This document shows positions 34,419-44,527 of a stretch of DNA of 64,000 nt, one piece after another. Where the stretch lies: NCBI GenBank assembly GCA_032629725.1, contig JAFEVB010000002.1:3906001-3970000 (forward strand). The letters are read 5' to 3'. Position numbers and translations under genes: made by a program. A model generated the notes under the pieces. The model did not search any database. It was not told the DNA's origin and was given only the letters and a program-made list of their open reading frames with translations. The DNA is from Gremmenia infestans (taxonomy: Eukaryota > Ascomycota > Leotiomycetes > Helotiales > Hamatocanthoscyphaceae). Every line of letters begins with the position of its first letter. The first letter of the stretch is position 1.

Positions 34419-34950
34419 ATGGTCGTGCAAGGAATAAGGAAGGCCACAGTCGGCCAGGTATGTCTCATAAGCATGAAATGATTCTACAACCCTACTGACT
34501 CACCCTTAGAATGGCGTTGGAGCCTTCATCCTGCAATGCAAACGCCTCGATTTCCATTACTGCGACTGGGCCGGTAGCTCTAAAGGCATGAAGTACGTCC
34601 TCCCCTCCAGATCCCAAATACCAATTCCCAGAAGAGCAATCTCTAACAGTATATACAGCTCCTTCCTCCGCAACAGCCTCACCAAATTCGCGGCCCTAAA
34701 CCCACAAGTCGAAATCACCGTCTCGCCGCGACCACGCCGACACCCGGTCATAAAAGGAACGTACATCAACGGGCGTGAAAAGGCGATTTGTGTACGCAAC
34801 TTGACGAAAGAGCAGGTGCTGCAGAAGGCGGAGCTGTTGAGGGATGCGAATGGGGAGAAGTTGAAGAAGGTTACGAAGCCTGTCAAGAGTATCAATGAGA
34901 GTGTGAGAGGTGTGTGGAGTCCTTATCACGATGGCGGCATACATGTTTGA
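34419..34950 (+). CDS. MRPL51: Mitochondrial large ribosomal subunit protein mL43 (MRPL51 family)
   Basis: Exons 34419-34457, 34510-34592 and 34650-34950 give 140 aa, the normal size. The start MVVQGIRKATVGQNGVGAFILQCKRLDFHYCDWAGSS and SFLRNSLTKFAALNPQVEITVSPRPRRHPVIKGTYINGR are typical of the L51/S25/CI-B8 thioredoxin-like domain shared by mL43 and complex I subunit NDUFA2. The long C-terminal extension (NESVRGVWSPYHD) favours mL43. It acts in the mitochondrial matrix as part of the 54S subunit. The second intron (57 nt, GTACGT...CTAACAG) is in frame and stop-free, so retention would add 19 residues. Confidence 0.93.
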
Positions 34951-35709
34951 GTTGGATATGGAGGATGGGGTGTATTATATGAGATGTGTAGAACTGCATT
35001 GGTGATGGCGTTTGGAAGAACGGGAGAGCGAATGACTGTATATGTATATTGAAGGATGTACGCATACATATCTCGGAATTGGTAGAAAGCATTGTGATAT
35101 GTTACTGGATCTCATACGGGAATGATACATTTCTGCTATAAATTGCCATCATCCCAACTGTCTAGGCCATTGAGCTCATGAAATCTCCCGGTCCTGACCA
35201 GTCGTCTCCGTGGCTCCAGACGCCGAATTCGGCTCCAATCAGACATACTGATGTAGCCACCATGGTTAACCGTAAGAGATTGATGATGTACGAGAAGAAC
35301 AGCTCAAGGATTGAAAGGGTGGCATGCGTAAGAAGTGTGATACGAATGCCGGATGATCTTAGTATTGTCTCTGAGAGCTGTGGAGCCTCTGGTAGAACAA
35401 GTCTTCAAAAGTCCCTTAATCGAATTGCCGAAAGAGCCAGAGAGATGAAAAAATGGTGGCCTTGTAGTAGAGAAGTAGGTACTTAAGGCTCCAAAGTGGT
35501 TTACAAAGGGTAGTGAATGACTTTCATAGACAGGAACAAGAGACATTTTTCAGTTAAGTTGCATCTGAACATTCACAACTTTAAGCATATTTAGGGTCAT
35601 CAAAGAATGGTTGAGTGGGCGGCTATCTACGGACAGCTACTATTCCAAGCCCAAAGAATCACATCGCCTCGTTCTACAATCGTGAATCTCCCGAATTACT
35701 TTCATGTAG
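34951..35709. other. Convergent intergenic between mL43 and TPI
   Basis: These 759 bp should contain two 3' UTRs. An open frame at 35178-35486 (+) has no recognisable family and is not called. Confidence 0.5.
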
Positions 35710-36744
35710 TCAAAGGTTGCTGTTGATGATATCGACGACTAGCAGATGTTAGACAAACTCCAATAGTCATAGAACTAGAATACTCACATGCAGGCTTCAA
35801 GGAAGCTCCACCGACCAAGAACCCATCAATATCAGGCTGTTTGCTCAACTCCTTGCAGTTCTTCTCGCTGACACTGCCACCGTAGATGATTCTTGTCTCT
35901 TCTGCAGCCTTGTCACCAACCTCCTTCTTCAACCATGCTCTGAGAGCTGCATGAACCTCCTGTGCCTGCTCAGTGCTAGCTACCTTTCCAGTTCCGATAG
36001 CCCAGATAGGCTCATACGCAACAACGATCTTGGACCAATCCGAAATCTTCTCCTTGACAGCCTGCAACTGCGCCGTAACAACGTCGATGGTCTGATTGCT
36101 TTCCCTCTGCTCCAAGCTCTCGCCGCAGCAGAATATAACGTTAATACCACCATCGATGGCAGCCTTGGTCTTGGACGCAACGAACGTGTTATCTTCTTGG
36201 AGGATCACGCGACGCTCGGAGTGCCCGAGGAGAGTCCAGGTGATGTTGCTGTCTCGGAGTTGGTCAACGGAGATCTCGCCGGTGAAGGCACCGTTGGGCT
36301 TGTCGAAGACGTTCTGGGCTGCGACTTCGATGCCGGGGTTGAGGTGCTCGCGGGTGAGGAGGAGGTAGAGGGATGGTGGTGCAATAACGACCTCTGATTG
36401 TGATTGTTAGTAACGTATCATTTGACTGTAGCAGAGGTTGGGATTGTAGGCTTGGGTTCAGAGGGTGTCGTTTCCCCATGATGTACGAACGAGACTCACC
36501 AGTCTTTGGGTCCAACTTTGCCTCATTGAGGTAGGAAATGATCTTCTTGATGGTCTCAACAGAGCCATTCATCTTGAAGTTGCCACCAACTGCGTTGTCA
36601 AAGAGTCAGTAAGGTTACAAAGGGTTGAAAGAGTATAAAATTGAAAGCCGAGCTCCCAAGACGGCTCCAAGGCCTATAGCTCTGCTCTTGGAATGATGCG
36701 AAATCAAGAGGATTGTATGACGGACCAAAGAATTGACGCGCCAT
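35710..36744 (-). CDS. TPI1: Triosephosphate isomerase
   Basis: Exons 36744-36726, 36589-36500, 36393-35788 and 35738-35710 give 247 aa. The first exon is 19 nt (MARQFF plus one base), joined to VGGNFKMNG, which carries the catalytic Lys. The His of LLGHSERR and the Glu of VVAYEPIWAIGTGK are present, as is the phosphate-binding end (RIIYGGSV, GFLVGGASL). The last exon gives the C-terminus FVDIINSNL. It interconverts dihydroxyacetone phosphate and glyceraldehyde-3-phosphate in the cytosol. With FBP1 it is one of two carbon-metabolism enzymes in the window, but they are 22 kb apart and unlinked in any functional sense I can see. Confidence 0.97.
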
Positions 36745-37652
36745 CTTTGCGTAGTTATATTGCTTCGTGGGTTTGGAAAGTAAAGTTGTGGTGTTGAAGT
36801 CCGAGATGATCTCAAGTCTTGGGAAACGAGGCTATAGTAGTGTATTTGGCAGATGTTTTCTATTCAATTTGATTAGCTTGGGAGCTCCGAGTCGGAAGAA
36901 TGAAGTGGTACGTTTTCGTAAGATATGTAGGGTGATTTAATGTAGGCAGTTGTTTTCAGAGGCTTCAAAGTGCAGCTTTGGTGGGGGGTATAAAATGCCC
37001 CACCATTGCCTGTAGAATGATGCTAGTCGGCAGCCGAGCTGGAGCAACGCGGACCCGGACCTTTCCTTTCTGCCGCACTTCACGTGAGTAGCGTTACCAC
37101 CATTTATAACAGAAAAGGGCATAGATAGTCTTATTGCAGCTTCGTGGGAAATATATAGCCATCAAGTCGGCCCGAAGTGTTCCGAATGGGCACACAGGCG
37201 ATTTGTGCCCGCTTCAAGGAGTGAGATGCATACGTACCTAGGTAGGTAATTTGTTACCAATATGTGGTTGGGCACTAATTGCAAAGCTCCAAGGGATATC
37301 CCGATATCCTACCTAGTCCTTCTTGACAAGTCACTCATATAACAACAAAGTCATTCCACTTTCTTTTTCTTGAGGCATTCATATACGAGTTGGAAGTTGA
37401 ACGGTCAAATTTTGTATTATTATCGTACAATAAAGACAAATTACAGTGGTATCAAGTCGTCAAGTCATAAAAGCCCCCCAGCAGTTTCCCAAAATTGAAC
37501 CATCCTCTAAAGACCCAAATCAACAAGTAAGACTAATCGAAATACCAGATTCAATCAAGCCAAGCTCTATACTCCAAAGACATTACACCTAACGGCAAGC
37601 AAGACTTTTCTTTTGCGGCTCCAGTCTATGAAAGTATAGAAGGCGATGCCGT
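36745..37652. other. Intergenic upstream of TPI
   Basis: These 908 bp form the TPI promoter and the 3' flank of the next minus-strand gene. CCTAGGTAGGTAA-type words occur near 37215-37230 and 37310. No gene is seen. Confidence 0.5.
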
Positions 37653-39413
37653 TCACCAGCCACGACTACTATCCTCGCTTGGATACCGACGAGGAAGTTG
37701 CTGGAAGGGGCGTGGGGGATGTGCGTCCCTGAAGACTGGAATTATTCTTGGTTCGGGTGCCCTTCGCTCGAAATATGGCTGATCTTCCATATATGCCTCA
37801 GCTTCTCGCTCTTGCCTCCCGTAATCATTGCGCGGTTGGAATTCTCGTTCTTGTCGGAAACCCCCCTCTTGCCGGAAACCTCGTTCTTGTCGAACACCTC
37901 GCTCTTCGGGCCATCTATCTTCGTACCTTGGAGACAAAGGTGGCTCCGGGTATCGAGGGTCGTACCGGTCTCGCGCACCGTATGGCATCACGGCCCTTGG
38001 TTCTCTTAGCTCTCTTGGCTCGTGGATAACGATCGGAGCCATCCTCTCGGGTATCATAGGTCTTGGAGGTGGAGGAGGGTATCGCTCGCGCTCTGTGAGA
38101 CCAAATCTTTCTGCATCGGCATCGATTTTACCGGCCTGGTACGCGGCAGCAACTGGATCGATGGCAGGGGCTGCTCGTGGAACCTCGGGGACATATGGAA
38201 CCCTTCCATTAATTGCCGGTGGGCCAACGTCAAACACCTCGTGAATCCGACGTGGTGAAGTAGGACGATCTTCGATATAGTATTTCTTGTGGTGCTCGCG
38301 ACGACGGCTTTGGTTTCGCTGAGGTGCGCGATTGAAGCTCGAGCGTCGATGGTCACGCCCTTTCGATTTGGAACTTCGTGTGTATATTGTGTTCTCAGAG
38401 CTCAGATCCGAATCACTTCCTGTGTCCGAGCTATAACTGTCCGAGTCAGAGCCTGACGACGAACTTGAACTCTTGCCGTGGTGTTTCTTGGACGCGCGCC
38501 GCGACAAGGATCTTGAGAATAGCTTTGTGTTTGGTTTACCGGTATCTTTCGGTTTTTGAGGCAACTTGATGATTCCGTCCCCTCCCCCTCCCCCTCCTCT
38601 CCCTGGGCCTCCTACTGGTCCTCCTGGTCCTAGGCCTGGCCCTCCTGATGGTTTCTCTTCTTGTGGCGGTGGCCGTAGAGCCGCCGCTCGATTCCTTTCA
38701 ATGTTCTGGAGCAAGACTATGGGGTTCAAGCCATCCATGGGTGCACGCATGAGATACACCGTCATGGTAGTAGTCTCTCTCTTTCCGTTCTTAAGATCCT
38801 TCTGTCTCAAATCGATTTGTGCGAGGGACCACGTAAAATTTGGATCTTGCTCATTCGTGGCTTGGTGATCCAAACGCTTCGTGATTTGGCCTGACTGGAA
38901 GAACGCCAGCTCAGCTTTCTTTTCGGCTGCTGTTACAATTTTTCCACGAGCGTCATTAAGCTTCTTGATTTGTTGCAAAATATCCCCCTGGGCCAGTCTT
39001 TCTTCTACGACTTCAGCCCTCGCCCATGTTGCCTTTTCCTTCGGATCCACGGGAATGGCCTTCTTGATAGTAAAGGCATAATATGAGGTAAGTTTCTTCT
39101 TGCATGATTTCTCGTCTGGCTGTGGACGGGGTGAGATATCGACAATTTGGGTGGAGTTGACTTGTGGTCGCATCATTGGAGGTGGAGGGCCGCCTTGAGG
39201 GCGGAAGCCTGCTGGCGGTGGGGGACGGAAACCTCCTGGCGGGGGAGGAGGACCATTTCTCCCTGGCGGAGGAGGTGGTGGGGGAGGACCTCCTGGAGGG
39301 CGGCTTGCCATAGCTTGTAAGTGTTGCAAGGTGAAAGGTTTAGGTAAAGTGCGATATGGGGCACGTGAAGTGTCAGTTGACGATGACTCGGGCGAAGATG
39401 GAGGGGATCTCAA
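37653..39413 (-). CDS. Unknown proline- and arginine-rich protein
   Basis: A single open frame of 586 codons; an internal start at 39311 (MASRPPGGPPPP) is equally likely and would remove 34 residues. Parts in order: polyproline/glycine blocks, a compact conserved-looking region (about residues 105-235: KSCKKKLTSYYAFTIKKAIPVD, WSLAQIDLRQKDL), a second poly-Gly/Pro block, a Lys-Lys-His then Ser-rich stretch (KSSSSSSGSDSD), and an Arg/Glu/Pro-rich tail with repeated RQERGF/RQEGGF units (about 37845-37895). The overall pattern resembles disordered RNA-associated or cytoskeletal scaffold proteins, but I recognise no domain. Function is not assigned. The internal repeats may vary in copy number between strains. 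Confidence 0.8.
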   Translation of the reverse strand: MRSPPSSPESSSTDTSRAPYRTLPKPFTLQHLQAMASRPPGGPPPPPPPPGRNGPPPPPGGFRPPPPAGFRPQGGPPPPMMRPQVNSTQIVDISPRPQPDEKSCKKKLTSYYAFTIKKAIPVDPKEKATWARAEVVEERLAQGDILQQIKKLNDARGKIVTAAEKKAELAFFQSGQITKRLDHQATNEQDPNFTWSLAQIDLRQKDLKNGKRETTTMTVYLMRAPMDGLNPIVLLQNIERNRAAALRPPPQEEKPSGGPGLGPGGPVGGPGRGGGGGGDGIIKLPQKPKDTGKPNTKLFSRSLSRRASKKHHGKSSSSSSGSDSDSYSSDTGSDSDLSSENTIYTRSSKSKGRDHRRSSFNRAPQRNQSRRREHHKKYYIEDRPTSPRRIHEVFDVGPPAINGRVPYVPEVPRAAPAIDPVAAAYQAGKIDADAERFGLTERERYPPPPPRPMIPERMAPIVIHEPRELREPRAVMPYGARDRYDPRYPEPPLSPRYEDRWPEERGVRQERGFRQEGGFRQEREFQPRNDYGRQEREAEAYMEDQPYFERRAPEPRIIPVFRDAHPPRPFQQLPRRYPSEDSSRGW

Positions 39414-42400
39414 AAGATATACACGGTTCCCTGGGCGAGATGTTTTCAGAGCCGCACTATGGTCAAAGAATTGCAGTGTTCAATTTCCTAAAAGAAAAGA
39501 AATATGCTGATCATTAGGAGTGAGGCGGACGAGGTATTTAGGTAGGTGAGGGGAAAAGTTATGGGTAATGCATAGCTGTGGCTTCATGAACCGCTGTCTT
39601 CGGGGGCGCAATGCAATGCAGCAATGCACTGGGGTTTGATGCCGTTGGTCTGCAGGCTCACCGAGTAGCTGCATCAACCAACGACAGTAAAAAGGCCCCC
39701 CTGGGAACAGAACAGCAGGAGCTACTTCATTAATTGCAACGCCCGTTCAGAAAACAAGCCACAGAGTCATCTCCTACTGTGAAGACACGCTTTTCAAACA
39801 ATGCGAAAGCTCACGATTCTCTATCATCATGTCTAGTAGAGGCGGGGATCTCCTCTAACCCCCGCTCAAGAGTCGAGGCTGTGCTGTGCTTTGCTCCTAG
39901 GCAACGACTCGCATTGCGGGACAGGTTGAGGCTCTTATATTCCTCGCCTTACTATTGGGGAATGGCTTCATGTCCTTCACAAGGCAAAACATCGATATCA
40001 GCACTAGCGGGAAGCAGCAACTTCAGCTTGCCACGGTGGCTTATGCAGACTTCTTCGAAAAACATGTAGGAATGCATACAGAGGTACGGACATTACGAAA
40101 AGAGAAGACCAGAAAAGCCGAATCGTTCACTCGGGCACGCTCCTCAAAATGCAGGTATGATGCGACTGGCGAGGTCCTATGCACAGATAGTATACTGTAG
40201 TTCACTTCGTGCATGTACGATGGATGTCGTTGAATTTAACGCACGTCGCTACTGTGATGTTGCAGTCATGTGATGCCAGAATCATGCATCACAGAGTGCA
40301 ACTTCTTTATCAGTATTTCCCTTTCATTTTTCTCTCAGTTCCTTTCATGAAGTATCAGTGTGTTTCGAGGCTGCCTGTTGTATGCGAAAAATATAGTTTC
40401 CTGAAAGTGGGCTATGCGAAATACCCTCTCGCCAAAACGAGGCAAATGCGAACTGTTTTCCGAACCACACCTCAAAACTGGACGCCCGGCTACAACAAAC
40501 CACAAGACTTTATTGCATCAATATCATCGGGCCTCGGGGGAAACCCATTTCTTGATCCCCTCAAATCAATCCTTCGAGTTTCTAGCAAGCTTCAACTCGG
40601 CCACAGCATCACGCACAGCCGGGCGTCGTTTGCTGACAGAAGGAAGTAGAAATAAATCGATAAGTTTGATGTCTAATATCAGAAGACAAGCGCTGGAACC
40701 CGCCAAATGATCACAGGATTTGAAAGCCGGCAATTATTTGTCAGGCAGACGCAAATTTGATGAGTGACTGCCACCTGCATGTGTGATATGCATCTGGTTG
40801 GCCTACAACATCTTCTGCATCTTTCTCGATCTTCACTTACGTGTACGGAAAAGAGTATACGTAAGCGGAAAATGCTACAATATCATCGTGACAGCTCTCT
40901 GTGTCTATCAGGCTGGGCTTTACTGCTTTGATGCATTGCAAGCCTGATATTTGGTTGTCTCTTACAGCCAGCCTCGTATGAATCGCACGAGCTTCAAATC
41001 CTCCTCAAACCTATGGTGCGAAGTCAAAAATCAACAGCGCTTTGTACCTCCATGCGAAACGTCAGAGGCTCATACGTACCCTACCCGATGAGGTGCAGCA
41101 GCTTAGCCATAATACGTGGGGGGACAATACGATCGATGGAATCGATACAAGCCTACAACACACATGCAGTCATAGATCCTTCATTACACGGGGAAGATGA
41201 TTACGAAAGCTTCAATTGCAACCTTATGTATGCTTGATGTCAATCTAAGGTCCCATCCCACCATTCGCCAACCGACCCCGCATGTTCTATCCTTTACACA
41301 CCTTCGCTTTCTCCCGAAACCCATTTTACAACCAGCCATACAGAGCACCGATCCAGCTACTCGGCGCCCAGTTTTGCAGCTGATGCCACCTACGCCCAGG
41401 GCCAGTGACAAGGATAGGTACTCGGGTTCTTCACCCACCCACACTTTTGTAGCTACCTGTCGTTTGTACGGGTACAGTAGGGCTTTCGACGTTACACAAG
41501 GGTGGTTTCATGGCGTGTCAACGCATTGATCTTCCCGAGGCATGCCAGACAATATATCGCAATATATCGTAATGTGATAGCTGGCGTTGTGCTAGATGTA
41601 TGAAGATCAGCCCATGGTTGTGCTTGTGTCATGTTCTATTGTTTGTTTACGGATGTTTATCTGGGGAGAATTCATGTCGTGAGACGCAACGTTGTGGCGG
41701 AATCAGCAGGGCATTGCTTGTATTGCTTCTTGGTTTGCCGGGCAAACTTTTTCCTGCTTGTTGTTTGGAATCGAATTCAGAAGCGTGTCATTTTCCATCT
41801 CTGTGTTTGTCCTGTCGTTTTACAGTCACCGACTATCAGCCTGCAGTGAAGGGTGAGGTTATATTTCCATATCTGGCAGAAACTACCCCTCTCCGAGTTG
41901 GGCAGCAACGCAGAACTTCGAAGTGCGGCAATGCAAGCGCCCGTGTTCTTGGGAACCGATTAATGCCACATCACATTTTTAGAATACACTGTGTATTCTC
42001 GGTCCAGGGACCGATCGAGATGTGTTAAGCCGTCGTTCCAGAGCCGCATTATCGTTATGCAGGCTCTCAATCTCAAGGACTGTTTTCATGTACTTTTGGT
42101 GGCCAATCAGTCTGCAATATGCCTTCTTCCATTCATTACTAAGCAGTTAGACGTAATATGCAGGAAGTAAGATTACCTCATCACAGGTGAGACTCTTTCA
42201 CACTTCACGACGCAGTAGGATACCTTCCTAGATACTACTCCTTCCTACGCTTGGTATCTAAGCCTCGCTCCAAGCCTCGCAAGTGGGAAAGCAATCCTGG
42301 GTAGCCACCAGTTTGCATCACAAACACCTCAGCAGAATTACACACTCCCTCTTGCCAACTCTCCTCTGTATAATTCGTCCACTGCCCAATGACGAGGCTT

Positions 42401-42616
42401 AAATGTACCACAATGCAAGGCTACTATACAACAGCGTTTCAACAAAGTCAAAACCAAAGCCAAACCAAAGCCAAACCATACTCGCCATCAGCAGTCACGG
42501 GACTCAACACCCCCCCCCCTCCCCACACCATAAACCCGCATCCACACTTACCCTTCTTCTAAAGAATCCCAAGCACATAGCAGAAGCCACAGCAAACAAA
42601 CCCCAATTAGCTAGCT
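39414..42616. other. Gene-poor region, left of the MITE
   Basis: There is no secure gene in 3.2 kb. A minus-strand segment ending at a stop near 40576 reads LLPSVSKRRPAVRDAVAELKLARNSKD and lies downstream of plausible splice sites (GTAAGT donor near 40840, CCAG acceptor near 40700), so a small spliced minus-strand gene between about 41050 and 40570 is possible but unproven. Repeats of AAACCAAAGCC occur near 42450-42480. Confidence 0.3.
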
Positions 42617-43070
42617 CACTAGTGGGTGACAGAATTCCGTGCGAACCCCTTACTTTTTAGCGAAAATACACCAAATGCAGCTACTTTGTAATAATATAAA
42701 ATGCTATGTTTCTTATAAATAGACTTAGAACTGATACTTATAATTCCAAATAGTATAAATACTATTTATAATTAATTAGAAATAATATATAGCCTTTGAT
42801 TATTGCTGCATATAAATTAAGTGATTTTACTAGTAAGATTTACTAGTCAAGTTTTAATATCTAAATAACTTTCTTAGATGTAGGATTCAAATACAAAGTT
42901 CTATATATAACTTAATCTGTTAAGCTAAAAGAATTAGCATATTTAGTTTCAAATATACTTATAGTATAAATTAAGTGTATTATTAAGTCGTGAAGTAGCT
43001 ACCTTAGATTTTAGTATGTTTTCGCTAAAGAATTAGGGGTGCGCACGGAATTCAGTCACCTACTGGTTGG
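42617..43070. mobile_element. 454-bp MITE with about 42-bp terminal inverted repeats
   Basis: The arms 42625-42666 and 43019-43060 are inverted copies (37 of 42 positions match; both contain GAATTCCGTGCG and TTTAGCGAAAA), and weaker similarity extends outward to both ends. The interior is very AT-rich, has no open frame, and contrasts sharply with its C-rich flanks. TAGCTAGCT flanks both sides (42608-42616 and 43071-43079) as a possible 8-9-bp target duplication, which would suit a hAT-type non-autonomous element, although the flanks are locally AGCT-rich so the duplication is not certain. Confidence 0.8.
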
Positions 43071-44527
43071 TAGCTAGCTAGGTAGCTGTAACTACCATCT
43101 CGAAATTCCACTATCCCACTTATGAACCAAAAACCATACATACATACAGCTAAACCACATACCAAACTTTCCCTAAACTAGCCCACCCACTCATTAATTC
43201 ATCCATTCAAAACAGGTTCAAACCCCCTCATCTCTATCTCTATCTCCATCTCCCTAAACCTTAACCCTCAAACCCATCCATTCTTATCTACCCACCACTT
43301 ACCACTCACCACCCACCACCCAACCAGCACACTATAAACCCAGCACCCCCTGAACCTAAACACCATTTTGCCAAAACTACACTTCCCCCCTACATTTCTC
43401 TCCCCCCCTCACTATCCATCACCATCACCTTCCTTCCACATCACCTTCCTTCCACATCACCATCCATATCTACCAGCCTACCTACCTACCTACCGTTTCT
43501 CCCCTCATACAAAAAAAAATAAGCCAAGCCAGCAAAGAAAGCAAGCTAGTTTTGTAAGAGAGTTAGTGAAGTGAGTGCCGGCCGGCTGGCTTAATTATTA
43601 CAGAGAACGTCTGTCCGTTAGGGGTGAACTTGTTTGTATTCATGCATATATATCTCTAGATAGCTGGAGGCGAGCGAGGTTGGAGGAAAGCGGAACGGAT
43701 CGGGACAGAAAGGGTAGTAATTGATTGGTTGATTGATTAATTAATTAATCGACGATAAAGTGGTTCATTATTAGATATTAACTAGGTCCCAGTTATGGTC
43801 TGGTAAGGTCTGGTCTGGTCTAAGTAGTCGCCATATCGTCTTTGATTTTGCTACATGACTTCACTTCACAAATACCAAAGAGAAAAGATGGAAAGAAAAC
43901 CAGTTTCTTATTTTATCTATCTACATCCCTTTTATACACCACCAGCACTATCTCATACTTCACTCCTTTCCACCCCACTCCACCATATCATTCCATTCTG
44001 AGACCAAAGCTCATCAAGACAGCCGTCAGCATCAGTCTATATACATTCCAACACCACCCACACAATCATCCTCATCCGCATCCCAACACTCCATCACTCA
44101 TACAAGTGGATTAAAATTAGTAATTACTCCATTCAACACTCAATCCCCATTTCAAAAGAAAAAACAAACAGGGGACATTCTCTTTCAAAGCGAGTGTGGA
44201 GCTACCCTTCAGATCAGCCGTCTCTTAATTAACGCCATTCCATCCCACAAAAAGTGATTTTCAACAAGCCTTGAAATCATCCCCAGGTGAAAGGCACAAC
44301 GGTTAAAAGGGTATCTTGTCGCGTTCTGCGCAAAATAAACGAAAGTCGACAAGTTGCAAGTGCAAAAATGCCTCAGGTCAGAGAAAGGTTGAGGGTGTGG
44401 TGTGAATGGCGGGTAGCCAAATCTATATCCGAGATAAATACCCCGCGATACGAACGAGGATCCAAACGCAAGGCTGTCGCACGCCCTACGATTTCACCAG
44501 CCTCGTTGAGGCTTCACACGACAAAGA
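43071..44527. other. Pyrimidine-rich intergenic region downstream of LCB2
   Basis: No gene is called. The plus strand is strongly C/T/A-biased from 43090 to 44110, with CCACC, CCTACC and CTTCCTTCCACATCACC repeats (for example CACCTTCCTTCCACAT repeated near 43427-43459). AT-rich short repeats (GATTAATTAATTAAT) lie near 43733-43750. Long 3' UTR/intergenic DNA is the simplest reading. Confidence 0.5.

Noticed and set aside
37698..39081. Plus-strand frames of 60-138 codons opposite the unknown Pro/Arg-rich gene
   Set aside because: Antisense shadows of a biased coding sequence with no independent support.
43368..44114. Pro/Ser/His-rich frames in the region 3' of LCB2
   Set aside because: Translations of a C/T-rich tract; no start context, splice continuity or domain.
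39414..44527. The 5-kb gene-poor stretch as a centromere, RIP-affected transposon island or secondary-metabolite cluster remnant
   Set aside because: Only the 454-bp MITE is AT-rich; the rest has ordinary composition, and no transposase, polyketide or peptide synthase fragments are visible.
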